From Spirochaetaceae bacterium (lineage in GTDB: Bacteria > Spirochaetota > Spirochaetia > DSM-27196 > PXBQ01), in NCBI GenBank assembly GCA_007695285.1, contig REEC01000192.1, positions 1 to 64,000 on the forward strand: DNA of 64,000 nucleotides. Direction: 5' to 3'. Shown piece by piece: positions 44,046-52,693 of the stretch; position 1 is the stretch's first letter; the number at the start of each line of letters is the position of its first letter. A program made the translations under genes and the position numbers. The notes beneath the pieces were generated by a model. The model worked only from the letters and a program-made list of their open reading frames with translations, made no database searches and was not told where the DNA came from.

Positions 44046-44769
44046 AGAGTTTCCACACCTCGGCGAACACGAGTACTTTGTTTTCCCGCCGGTCTCGGAG
44101 GCCGGCGTCGAGGGGGTGCTCGCCGTTGGTGGCAACTTGTCGCCGGGCATGCTTCTTTCGGCGTATCGGCAAGGGGTTTTCCCGTGGTACTCGCCGGGAG
44201 ATCCGATCTTGTGGTGGTCGCCGAATCCACGTTTCGTTCTGCTCCCGGAAGACTTCCACGTCTCGCGATCTCTGCGAAAGGCGGTTCGGCTGTCCGAGTT
44301 CACCGTGACCTTTGATACCGAGTTCGATTCCGTCGTCGCCGCGTGTGGTGAGACGCCGCGGCCCGGACAGCGTGGGACGTGGATAACCGACGAGATCATG
44401 GAAGGGTACGGGCGTCTGCACCGTTTAGGGTACGCGCACTCGGTCGAAGTGTGGCGTTCGGAGGACCTCGTCGGCGGCCTGTACGGCGTATCGCTCGGCG
44501 CGTGTTTTTTCGGCGAATCGATGTTTTCGCGCGTTACGGACGCGTCAAAAGTCGGGTTTGTGTTTCTCATGGAGTTTCTTGTTACGAACGGGTGTCGTCT
44601 CGTCGACTGCCAGGTCTACACCGAACACCTCGCGTCGTTCGGTGCCGATGAGATTCCACGGTCTGAGTTTTTATCTCTGCTCGCCGAAGCACTCGAGGCG
44701 CCGGACTTACCGGATTCATGGTACGGCCTGGTCCCTACCGGTCTCGAAGCGATCAAACTCGGTCCATGA
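44038..44769 (+). CDS. aat: Leucyl/phenylalanyl-tRNA--protein transferase
   Basis: Aat adds Leu or Phe to proteins with N-terminal Lys or Arg, creating the degron that ClpS reads. The 243-residue protein shows the family signatures GVLAVGGNLSPGMLLSAYRQ, VFPWYSPGDPILWWSPNPR, VEVWRSEDLVGGLYGVSLG and FFGESMFSR. The start lies inside the clpA end (8-base overlap), which ties the tagging enzyme to the unfoldase and adaptor. Convergent with the nucleoside kinase gene, with five bases between the stops. Confidence 0.97.
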   Translation: MPKEFPHLGEHEYFVFPPVSEAGVEGVLAVGGNLSPGMLLSAYRQGVFPWYSPGDPILWWSPNPRFVLLPEDFHVSRSLRKAVRLSEFTVTFDTEFDSVVAACGETPRPGQRGTWITDEIMEGYGRLHRLGYAHSVEVWRSEDLVGGLYGVSLGACFFGESMFSRVTDASKVGFVFLMEFLVTNGCRLVDCQVYTEHLASFGADEIPRSEFLSLLAEALEAPDLPDSWYGLVPTGLEAIKLGP

Positions 44770-44774
44770 CCTCC

Positions 44775-46466
44775 TCAGTACTTGAAGCCGCTGTCGCCGA
44801 TGAACTCGCGCAGGATCGAGTCGGATGGAACGATTTTTTCCGGAATTCGCACGAAGTTCTCGAGGAAGCGCAAGAGGCGAGTCGCTTCGTTGTACACATC
44901 GTGGTGCGGCTTCACGTGTTTCAGGATCGGCGACGCGTAGTTTTTCAAAACACCGAGTTCGTAGTCGAGCGCGGAGTTGAATGCGGAGTCCGCGGTGTCC
45001 TGAAACGGAAAAATGTTCCGATTCTCGCCGCGACGAACCGACGGCCACATCGTGAGCGTCGTGAGCGCGTCGTGTCCTCGGAACTGGTGATCGCGCACGA
45101 GACGGCGGATCAGCCGGTTGTCGGTCGTTGAGATCCGATTGTGGTCGTCGATGTTGAGTTGTGTCAACGCCGACACGTATACCGTGTACTTGGTCGATTG
45201 CTCGATGCGCGGAGTAAGCTTCGGGTTCAGCCCGTGGATCCCCTCCATGAGCAAAATACTTTGATTCGGCAACGTGAGCGAGCGTCCGCCCTCGCGGCGT
45301 GAACCCGTTTTGAAGTCGAAGGAGGGGATTTCTATGGCCTTTCCGTCGAAAAGACCGAGCAGATGCTCGTTGAGCAACGCGATGTCGATCGCGTTGATAC
45401 TCTCAAAATCCCACCGACCGTTTTCATCGAGAGGCGTGAGTTCGCGCGGCACGAAGTAGTCGTCGAGGTTGATCGTGACGGGACGGAACCCGATAACCTG
45501 AAGCTGAATTGCGAGCTTCTTCGTGAAAGTCGTCTTCCCGGATGATGATGGGCCGGCGATCAAGACGATCCGAACCTCGTCACCACGCCGCGCAATCCGG
45601 CCCGCGATCTCGGCGATCTTGTTGTTATGCAAAGTCTCGGCTACGCGGACGAACTCGGTAATTCGGTTCTCAACTACGTGGTTATTGAGATCTCCGACCG
45701 ACCGGATTCCGAGTATTTTGCCCCATGACCTGTACTCCTGATAAATCGACGAGAGCAGTTCGCTGTCGCGAAAGGCACGGATTGCCGTCGGATCGGATTC
45801 CGGAGGGTATCGTAAAATAAAACCGGGTGGGTACGGTTTAATCTCAAAGTATCGTAGGATACCCGTGGTCGGGACAACCGGGCCATGCGAGAGATCGGTA
45901 TACGCACCGAGCGAGTGTACGGGTATCCGCGCGTGGTTGTTGTGCTCGAGCAGGTGAATCGTACTGCGTTGACCGGCGGCGGTGAAGTACGCGAGCGCGT
46001 CGGTGTACGACATAACGCGACGAACGATCGCAAGGTCTGCATCGGTGAGCTCGCGCATCGTTTCTTCGAGCCTCTTCAGAAAAGACGCTTCGATCGGCGA
46101 GTCGTCCTCGGAGTAGTAGACGTATCCGTCGCCGAGGGAGTGGCCGATCACGATCCTCCGATCCGAGTCGACCACAGCGATCGCTGCCGAAGCGAGAAAA
46201 CAGAGACTTCGGCGGTAAATGCGCACTCCTTCGGGGTCGCGTAGCGTGATCGGGCGCACCGTGGCGTTCGTGTCGACCGGATACGTCAAACTTGTTATCT
46301 CGTTGTTGACCGCGACAGCTATCGCCTCGTCGTCGACCGGATGACGGTCGGTGCGAAAGAAATCGAGGACACTCGAGACGGGAGTCCCAACCGCGAACCG
46401 CGCTGTCTGGCCGGTGGGGAACTCGACCACGATCTCATCGGGTATGGTTGTACTGTACTGATTCAT
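44775..46466 (-). CDS. Nucleoside (uridine-type) kinase with threonyl-tRNA-synthetase-like N-terminal domains
   Basis: ATG 46464-46466 (MNQYSTTIPDE) gives 563 residues; the track start lies in the upstream gene. Residues about 8-75 form a TGS-like domain (VEFPTGQTARFAVGTPV). Residues about 80-230 resemble the second N-terminal domain of threonyl-tRNA synthetase (IGHSLGDGYVYYSED), but the HxxxH metal site reads RSLCF, so it is degenerate. From about 290 comes a P-loop kinase of the uridine kinase/phosphoribulokinase fold, with AGPSSSGKTTFTKKL and a substrate segment NLDDYFVPRE. Family members are annotated as nucleoside kinases in Firmicutes, Thermotogae and spirochaetes. The true substrate is not proven here. 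Confidence 0.85.
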   Translation of the reverse strand: MNQYSTTIPDEIVVEFPTGQTARFAVGTPVSSVLDFFRTDRHPVDDEAIAVAVNNEITSLTYPVDTNATVRPITLRDPEGVRIYRRSLCFLASAAIAVVDSDRRIVIGHSLGDGYVYYSEDDSPIEASFLKRLEETMRELTDADLAIVRRVMSYTDALAYFTAAGQRSTIHLLEHNNHARIPVHSLGAYTDLSHGPVVPTTGILRYFEIKPYPPGFILRYPPESDPTAIRAFRDSELLSSIYQEYRSWGKILGIRSVGDLNNHVVENRITEFVRVAETLHNNKIAEIAGRIARRGDEVRIVLIAGPSSSGKTTFTKKLAIQLQVIGFRPVTINLDDYFVPRELTPLDENGRWDFESINAIDIALLNEHLLGLFDGKAIEIPSFDFKTGSRREGGRSLTLPNQSILLMEGIHGLNPKLTPRIEQSTKYTVYVSALTQLNIDDHNRISTTDNRLIRRLVRDHQFRGHDALTTLTMWPSVRRGENRNIFPFQDTADSAFNSALDYELGVLKNYASPILKHVKPHHDVYNEATRLLRFLENFVRIPEKIVPSDSILREFIGDSGFKY

Positions 46467-46474
46467 TTCCACGC

Positions 46475-47617
46475 CTATGTCGTTATGCCGAGTTCTTCGG
46501 CGGTTACGGTCCCCTTGATCTGCCACTCGTCGGAACTCGTATTCACGACCGGTTGTTCCGAAGACTTCAAGCCGTTCGCTTGCCGGATCACGCGGACAAA
46601 CGGGCGTCGAAGGTTTTCGGGATTAGTGTCGACGACGATACCACACGCTCCGTTCGTGAGTTGCACGTACGTGCCGATCGGAAAGATCGAAAGGGTGAAG
46701 ACGAGCGCGCGGAGCACCGTTTCATCGTACCGCTGCTTGTGTTGCCCGAGCAGTTCCATGATCCCCGAGTGCCCGTTCCGCGCGGGACGGTACGGTCTGG
46801 TCGCCGTAATTGCCGCGTAAGCGGCGCAGACTGAGACGATTTTTCCATATAACGAGATTTTTTCACCCGATAGACCGCGTGGATATCCCGATCCGTCGAC
46901 GTTTTCTTTCGCCTCGAGGACCCCGAGACAGACCGGCATTGGAAACGAGTACTCGCGCAGGATTTTGAACCCGAGCAACGTATGCGCCGTGATGGCCTTC
47001 TTTTCGGGATCGCTGAGCGGCCGGTTCGAAAGGTAAACCTGAGGCGGAAGGCGGACCATCCCGATCTCGTGCAGAAGCGCGGTATTTCCCAGTTCGATTA
47101 AACGATGCGGGGGGAGTTTCAGGCTGCCGCCGACGGCAATCGCGAGGATGGCCGTCCGGGTCGAGTGGTCGACAATATAGTTGCGACCGTCTTTTATGGT
47201 CGAGGAGAATCGAAGCATGTACTTCTTTTTGGTCCTGACCTCCTCCGCGAGTTGTTTCACTCGTTCGGACACGGCTCGGGGCTGAAGAGTGTTATTCGCG
47301 GTGAAGTCGGAGAAAACCGCTTCGAGGAAATCCGCGGTGTCTTCGTAAAACGCTTGCGCTTCCTTGAGCGTCTCGGCGTCGCGAAGGTCCTTGTCGAGCG
47401 CGACGAGCGGCGCCTCGTTATCGATCGTGCCGACCGGTGGTGCATCGAGCAGTTCGCCGGCGCTCCGCACCGTGGTAAATCCCCACTTTTCAAGGCGAAT
47501 CTTCAGTTCGTCTGTCATCGGGGTTTCCGGCGAGAGCAGGATAAAACTCTCGTCGAGAAAAACCGGCCGGCTGAAGTACTTGCCTGTGGGAATCGTTCCT
47601 GTCTGAATCGCGTTCAT
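46475..47617 (-). CDS. HD-GYP domain protein with most metal ligands replaced
   Basis: HD-GYP enzymes hydrolyse cyclic di-GMP. This 380-residue protein has an N-terminal region like those of other HD-GYP proteins (about 1-140) and then the HD-GYP fold (about 150-300), ending in a PilZ- or SH3-like stretch. The first His (VDHSTRT), a later His (AHTLLG) and the GYP motif (VDGSGYPRGL) are kept. However HDIGK is HEIGM, the HHE before DG is LEAKEN, and the late Asp (VADxFDA) is VCAAYAA. Catalysis is therefore unlikely; a binding or sensor role is more plausible. It lies eight bases upstream of the nucleoside kinase gene in the same direction. Confidence 0.8.
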   Translation of the reverse strand: MNAIQTGTIPTGKYFSRPVFLDESFILLSPETPMTDELKIRLEKWGFTTVRSAGELLDAPPVGTIDNEAPLVALDKDLRDAETLKEAQAFYEDTADFLEAVFSDFTANNTLQPRAVSERVKQLAEEVRTKKKYMLRFSSTIKDGRNYIVDHSTRTAILAIAVGGSLKLPPHRLIELGNTALLHEIGMVRLPPQVYLSNRPLSDPEKKAITAHTLLGFKILREYSFPMPVCLGVLEAKENVDGSGYPRGLSGEKISLYGKIVSVCAAYAAITATRPYRPARNGHSGIMELLGQHKQRYDETVLRALVFTLSIFPIGTYVQLTNGACGIVVDTNPENLRRPFVRVIRQANGLKSSEQPVVNTSSDEWQIKGTVTAEELGITT

Positions 47618-47626
47618 ACTGTACCG

Positions 47627-47655
47627 TTGACCCCGTTTTTATAATACTTTACACT
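47627..47655 (+). promoter_or_regulatory. Promoter of the 271-aa membrane protein gene
   Basis: TTGACC (47627-47632), 17 bp and TACACT (47650-47655) point rightward, with a start near 47662 and AGGGGA before the ATG at 47683. The HD-GYP promoter must lie in the same region on the other strand. Confidence 0.5.
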
Positions 47656-47682
47656 TCGGCGATAATTATAGGGGATTTTCTG

Positions 47683-48498
47683 ATGAAATTTAAGGTGATT
47701 TTCATCGTATTTAACGTGATTATCGTCCTCTCGTTCCTTTTTATCTTTTTCATGCCGTACTTCTTGCTCGGCTGGGAGTACACGCGGGTTTTCTGGGCCG
47801 GCAACTGGCCGCTCGCCGCGGTGTTTGTTGCGATTATTGTCGGCCTAAACGCGTATTTTGTGAGTAACTGGAAGCTATTTGGTTTGCTCGAGGCGGAGGA
47901 CTGGAAAGGGTTGACCGTGTATCTCGAGCGGTTGGTTTTCGCTCGGAAGAAAATCCGCTCGCAGTTCGTGCGGATTCTGATAAACACGTACGTCGTGCTT
48001 TCGGTACCGGAGAAGATTACCGAGCTCGAGGGGTTTCTCCGGAGCGAGCGCCCGAAGATGGTGCCGGCATTCGCGGTTCAGTTCGGAATTCCGCGGTTGC
48101 TCAGGAACGACCCTGAAGAAATGCAGGAGTATTACGGCGAGATGAAGGGAACGCGCGGATGTGCGGACGTAGAATGGATCTCGTGGACGTACGCATTCGC
48201 ATTGATGCTTCAGAAAAAAAACGATGAGGCGCAAGAACACCTGCTCTCGTTGTGTGGATCGACGCGGAATCCCGTCCTGAGCGTAATAACGCTTTACCTC
48301 CTCGATTCTTTTGCAAACCGTGACGGAAACGTCAAAAGTGTCGTGGATTCCGGCCGTGACCGCATCAAGAAAAAGTACAGTCACGATACGTTCTCGCGCG
48401 AGATTGAAAAGAACAAGACGAACATACAGGTTCTCGTTCTTTCCCGCTTGATTCAAGACGCGGCCGACTGGGTATTCGACAAAGAAAAAGCAGCATGA
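47683..48498 (+). CDS. Two-helix membrane protein with cytoplasmic helical-repeat domain, unknown function
   Basis: I do not recognise this 271-residue protein beyond its plan. Two membrane helices lie at about 5-28 (VIFIVFNVIIVLSFLFIFFM) and 43-62. The C-terminal 200 residues are helical, with a TPR-like rhythm (WISWTYAFALMLQKKNDEAQEHLLSL) and many basic residues, presumably facing the cytoplasm. The start has AGGGGATTTTCTG before ATG. It lies between the HD-GYP gene (divergent) and an aminotransferase gene 55 bases downstream. It may be a lineage-specific spirochaete protein. Confidence 0.75.
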   Translation: MKFKVIFIVFNVIIVLSFLFIFFMPYFLLGWEYTRVFWAGNWPLAAVFVAIIVGLNAYFVSNWKLFGLLEAEDWKGLTVYLERLVFARKKIRSQFVRILINTYVVLSVPEKITELEGFLRSERPKMVPAFAVQFGIPRLLRNDPEEMQEYYGEMKGTRGCADVEWISWTYAFALMLQKKNDEAQEHLLSLCGSTRNPVLSVITLYLLDSFANRDGNVKSVVDSGRDRIKKKYSHDTFSREIEKNKTNIQVLVLSRLIQDAADWVFDKEKAA

Positions 48499-48553
48499 GA
48501 TTCCACACGGGAATCGGCGAACCGGCTACAGACGGTGATTTCGGGAGATAATC

Positions 48554-49777
48554 ATGTCAATTACTCGGAATTTCTATAAGTCAAAGAAACTTGCGGACGT
48601 GTGTTACGACATCCGCGGACCTGTGCTGCTCGAGGCGAAAAGGCTCGAAGAAGAAGGCTTTAAGGTTCTCAAGCTCAATATCGGAAACCCCGCGCCGTTT
48701 GGTTTCGACGCGCCTGACGAACTGCTGCACGACGTGATTCTCAACCTTCGCGACGCGCAGGGGTACTGCGACAGCAAAGGTCTTTTCCCGGCACGCAAAG
48801 CCGTGATGCAGTACTTCCAGAGTCGGAACATTTTTGGAGTCGACGTCGAAGACGTATACATCGGAAACGGAGTCAGCGAGCTCATCGTGATGGCGATGCA
48901 AGGTCTCTTGAATGCTGGAGACGAGATGTTGATTCCGACACCCGATTATCCACTCTGGACCGCGGCGGTACATCTCTCCGGCGGAAAAGCGGTCCACTAC
49001 GTCTGCGACGAGGGGCAGGGATGGCTTCCCGATCTCAACGATATTCGGTCGAAAGTCACCGCCAACACGAAAGGGATCGTGATCATCAATCCCAACAACC
49101 CGACAGGCGCGACCTACCCGGTAGAGATTCTTCAAGGTGTGCACGATATCGCGGCCGAACACGGCTTGATTGTGTACTCCGACGAGATCTACGACAAGAT
49201 CGTGTACGACGACGTGAAGACGTGTTCGTTGGCGTCTCTCGGGGACGACATATTTTGCGTAACCTTTGGGGGAATCTCGAAAGTCTACCGAGCGGCGGGG
49301 TTCCGTGCGGGGTGGATGGTCTTGAGCGGCAGAAAAGGCCCGGCGGGTGACTATCGTGAAGGGCTCGACATGCTCGCGAACATGCGGCTCTGCAGTAACG
49401 TCCCCGCTCAATTCGCGATCCAAGCCGCGCTCGGTGGGTACCAGAGCATCATGGACCTTGTCGCTCCGGGAGGACGGTTGCTGCAGCAGCGAGACGCGGC
49501 GTACGCGGCCATTACCGCGATTCCGGGTGTGAGTTGCGTCAAGCCGAGCGGTGCGTTCTACTTGTTCCCGCGTCTTGACGAGAAGGTGTTCGGAGTGAAG
49601 AACGACCAGGAGTTTGTGCTCGACTTGCTTCGCGAGAAAAAAATCCTGGTGGTGCAGGGCACGGGTTTCAACTGGATACGGCCGGATCACTTCAGAGTTG
49701 TGTTTCTTCCCGACGAGGAAACCCTGACGACAGCGATCGCCGGCATTGCCGACTTTCTCTCGTGGTACAAACAGTGA
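48554..49777 (+). CDS. PLP-dependent aminotransferase, alanine-type (AlaA-like)
   Basis: The 407-residue protein is a fold-type I aminotransferase. Marks are LNIGNPAPFGFDAPDE (substrate loop), NPNNPTGATYP, YSDEIYDKIVYD with the cofactor-ring Asp, and GGISKVYRAAGFRAGW with the Schiff-base Lys. Sequence style and length agree with AlaA, the glutamate-pyruvate aminotransferase, but an aspartate or aromatic substrate cannot be ruled out by eye. ATG 48554 follows GGGAG. gltX follows after 25 bases. Confidence 0.85.
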   Translation: MSITRNFYKSKKLADVCYDIRGPVLLEAKRLEEEGFKVLKLNIGNPAPFGFDAPDELLHDVILNLRDAQGYCDSKGLFPARKAVMQYFQSRNIFGVDVEDVYIGNGVSELIVMAMQGLLNAGDEMLIPTPDYPLWTAAVHLSGGKAVHYVCDEGQGWLPDLNDIRSKVTANTKGIVIINPNNPTGATYPVEILQGVHDIAAEHGLIVYSDEIYDKIVYDDVKTCSLASLGDDIFCVTFGGISKVYRAAGFRAGWMVLSGRKGPAGDYREGLDMLANMRLCSNVPAQFAIQAALGGYQSIMDLVAPGGRLLQQRDAAYAAITAIPGVSCVKPSGAFYLFPRLDEKVFGVKNDQEFVLDLLREKKILVVQGTGFNWIRPDHFRVVFLPDEETLTTAIAGIADFLSWYKQ

Positions 49778-49802
49778 CGACGCATCGTTTCAGGAGGGTT
49801 GT

Positions 49803-51278
49803 ATGAGTGTACGTGTACGGTACGCGCCGTCCCCGACGGGGCTGCAACACATCGGTAGCGTGAGGACCGCCCTTTTCAACTATCTCTACGCGCGCGCGAC
49901 GGGTGGCGCGTTCGTCTTGCGTATCGAAGACACGGACCGTGAACGGTTTTCTCCCGAAGCTCTCGACGATATTCACGCGACGTTCGATTGGCTGGGGCTC
50001 TCGTGGGATGAAGGGCCGGGCGTCGGAGGCCCGTACGGGCCGTACTTCCAGTCGCAACGCGCCGAGCTTTACCGCGCCCACGCCGAGAGTCTGGTTGGCT
50101 CGGGCCACGCGTATCGATGTTACTGCACGTCCGAACGACTCGCCGAACTGCGCGAACAGCAGGCGCAAAAAAAAGGCGAGCAAGGGTACGACCGAAGGTG
50201 TCGCACGCTCTCGGACGACGAGCGAACACGCTTAGAAGATTCCGGGGCGCCGTCGGTAATCCGGTTCCGTGTACCGCTCGAAGGGAGCTCGGTATTCGAG
50301 GACACGATTCTCGGAGCGGTTAAACGGAAGAACCGTGACATCAACCCCGACCCCGTGCTTCTGAAGAGCGACGGTTTTCCGACGTACCACTTGGCGAACG
50401 TCGTCGACGACCATCTCATGGAGATCACACACATCCTACGCGCGCAGGAGTGGGTTCCTTCGGCCTCGCTTCACGTTCTGTTGTACGACGCATTCGGTTG
50501 GTCGCCGCCGGTATTCTGCCATTTGCCGATGGTTATGGGAAAGGACGGCAAGAAACTCTCGAAGCGTCACGGTTCGACGAGTGTCGTTGATTTCAGAAGA
50601 GCCGGATATCTCAACGACGCAGTAGTGAACTATATCGCGCTTCTGGGATGGGCGTTCGATGACAAGACCGAATTTTTTACGCGTGACGAGCTCGAGACGA
50701 AATTTTCGATCGAGCGACTGAACAAATCGCCGGCGGTGTTTGATTACAAGAAACTCGAGTGGTTCAATGGAGCGTACATCCGCGCGCTGAGCGATGCAGA
50801 GCTGATCAACAAGATCATTCCGTTTCTGGAAAACGCCGGCCTCGTCACAAATCCTCCGAGCGCGGAGCACTGTGAGATTCTTGACGGCGTAGCACCGCTC
50901 GTGAAAGAACGATTGAAGCTCCTGTCCGATGCGCCCGAGGCGCTGCGGTTTCTCTTGAGCGAGATCGATCCTCCGACTCTCGAAGACCTTGTCCCGAAGA
51001 AAGCCGGGCCGAAAGACGCGCTCGTAGCGCTGCAGGAAGTCGAGAAACTGCTCGACGGATTCTTCGATCGAACCGACGAACAGAACGAGGAAATGTTCCG
51101 CGAAGCATCCGAAAGACTCGAGATGAAACTCGGTCATCTCCTGATGCCGGTGAGAATCGCGGTGACGGGAAGCTCCGTCTCCCCGCCGCTTTTCGGTTCG
51201 ATCCAACTGCTCGGTGAAACTAAAACGCGTGTCCGAATCTCCGAGGCGATCGAGCGGCTTAAGGAAGCGATCGAGTAA
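49803..51278 (+). CDS. gltX: Glutamate--tRNA ligase
   Basis: GltX charges tRNA-Glu and, where GlnRS is absent, tRNA-Gln. ATG 49803 has AGGAGGG five bases upstream and gives 491 residues; the track form extends into the aminotransferase. The class I motifs are HIGS (VRYAPSPTGLQHIGSVRTA) and KLSKR (KKLSKRHGST), followed by the anticodon-binding helical domains. Family length is about 470-500. Three aminoacyl-tRNA synthetase genes follow one another here (Glu, Gly, Tyr). Confidence 0.97.
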   Translation: MSVRVRYAPSPTGLQHIGSVRTALFNYLYARATGGAFVLRIEDTDRERFSPEALDDIHATFDWLGLSWDEGPGVGGPYGPYFQSQRAELYRAHAESLVGSGHAYRCYCTSERLAELREQQAQKKGEQGYDRRCRTLSDDERTRLEDSGAPSVIRFRVPLEGSSVFEDTILGAVKRKNRDINPDPVLLKSDGFPTYHLANVVDDHLMEITHILRAQEWVPSASLHVLLYDAFGWSPPVFCHLPMVMGKDGKKLSKRHGSTSVVDFRRAGYLNDAVVNYIALLGWAFDDKTEFFTRDELETKFSIERLNKSPAVFDYKKLEWFNGAYIRALSDAELINKIIPFLENAGLVTNPPSAEHCEILDGVAPLVKERLKLLSDAPEALRFLLSEIDPPTLEDLVPKKAGPKDALVALQEVEKLLDGFFDRTDEQNEEMFREASERLEMKLGHLLMPVRIAVTGSSVSPPLFGSIQLLGETKTRVRISEAIERLKEAIE

Positions 51279-51328
51279 CGCACGGTCATCGTGTAAGCAA
51301 TACAACAAAACTACGGGAAGAGGTCAAA

Positions 51329-52693
51329 ATGGCGACAGCGAAGAGTGACATAACGATGGAGAAGATTGTCTCGCTCTGCAAGAGGCGTGGGTTCATCTTC
51401 CCATCGTCGGATATCTACGGGGGCTTGAGTTCGGCGTGGGATTATGGCCCGCTTGGGGTCGAACTCAAGAGCAGGATCCAGAAGTTCTGGTGGCGCGAGA
51501 TGACGCAACTTCACGACGAGATCGTCGGTATCGACGCATCGATTTTGATGCATCCGCGCGTCTGGGAGGCGTCGGGCCATGTCTCGAGTTTTTCCGACGT
51601 GATGGTAGAGGACACGGTCACGAACGAGAGGTACCGGTGGGATCACCTCACCGATGAGCAGCGGGAGACCAAGACGTCGCCGAACGGCAATCCACTTTCG
51701 GAACCGCGGAAATTCAACCTGATGTTCAAGACGAATCTCGGCCCCGTCGCCGACGACGGTTCGATCGTGTACCTACGGCCCGAGACCGCTCAAGGGATTT
51801 ACGTTAACTTCAAGAACGTCGTTCAAACCAGCCGCGTCCGCATCCCGTTCGGGATCGCTCAGGTTGGAAAGGCGTTCCGAAACGAAATCGTGACGAAGAA
51901 CTTCATTTTTCGGACGTGCGAGTTTGAACAGATGGAGATGCAGTACTTCGTGCATCCGTCCGAAGACACTCGGTGGTTTGAGTACTGGAAAGCCGAGAGG
52001 CTCGCGTACTACGAGAAACTCGGGATCAGGCCGTCCAGACTTCGTTTCGAGGAGCACGGTCCGGACGAGCTCGCTCACTACGCAAAAGCTGCGTTCGATA
52101 TACAGTTTGAGTTCCCTTTCGGCTGGCAGGAGCTCGAAGGAATTCACAATCGAACCGATTTTGACCTTTCGCGACACACCGAATTTTCCGGGAAGGATCT
52201 GACGTACCTGGACGACCAGACGAACGAACGGTATCTGCCGTACATCATCGAGACGTCGGCCGGGCTGACGCGCAGCGTGCTGATGGCGCTCTGCGACGCG
52301 TACGAGGAAGAGGAAGTCGGCGAGAACGACGTCCGGACCGTGTTGCGATTTCACCCAGCGATCGCGCCGATCACCGTTGGGGTCTTCCCGCTTGTGAAGA
52401 AAGACGGCCTCGCGGAAAAAGCGAAGGAAATCGAACGAGCATTACGCGAAGATTTCTCTACGTTTTATGATCAAGGTGGAGCAATCGGGCGGCGTTATCG
52501 CCGACAGGACGAGATCGGTACGCCGTTCTGTGTGACTGTTGACTACCAAACGATGGAGGATGGAACGGTCACTCTTCGATACCGCGACTCGATGGAACAG
52601 CAACGCGTCGCGGTCGCCGAACTCGACGCGACGATCCGGGACGCGATCCGCACGTACAAGAGGACCGACGCACACAGGAGGATCGGCGCGTGA
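51329..52693 (+). CDS. glyS: Glycine--tRNA ligase (single-chain, dimeric type)
   Basis: The 454-residue enzyme is the alpha2 form found in Gram-positives, archaea and eukaryotes, not the alpha/beta tetramer of proteobacteria. Visible signatures are YGGLSSAWDYGPLGVELK, LRPETAQGIYVNFKN, the class II motif 2 with GKAFRNEIVTKNFIFRTCEFEQME, and motif 3 ETSAGLTRSVLMALCDAY, followed by the anticodon-binding domain. ATG 51329 lies 51 bases after gltX. The end overlaps tyrS by a GTGA. Confidence 0.97.
   Translation: MATAKSDITMEKIVSLCKRRGFIFPSSDIYGGLSSAWDYGPLGVELKSRIQKFWWREMTQLHDEIVGIDASILMHPRVWEASGHVSSFSDVMVEDTVTNERYRWDHLTDEQRETKTSPNGNPLSEPRKFNLMFKTNLGPVADDGSIVYLRPETAQGIYVNFKNVVQTSRVRIPFGIAQVGKAFRNEIVTKNFIFRTCEFEQMEMQYFVHPSEDTRWFEYWKAERLAYYEKLGIRPSRLRFEEHGPDELAHYAKAAFDIQFEFPFGWQELEGIHNRTDFDLSRHTEFSGKDLTYLDDQTNERYLPYIIETSAGLTRSVLMALCDAYEEEEVGENDVRTVLRFHPAIAPITVGVFPLVKKDGLAEKAKEIERALREDFSTFYDQGGAIGRRYRRQDEIGTPFCVTVDYQTMEDGTVTLRYRDSMEQQRVAVAELDATIRDAIRTYKRTDAHRRIGA

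Noticed and set aside
49778-51328. T-box leaders before gltX, glyS or tyrS
   Set aside because: The gaps are 25 and 50 bases or overlaps, far too short for a T-box.
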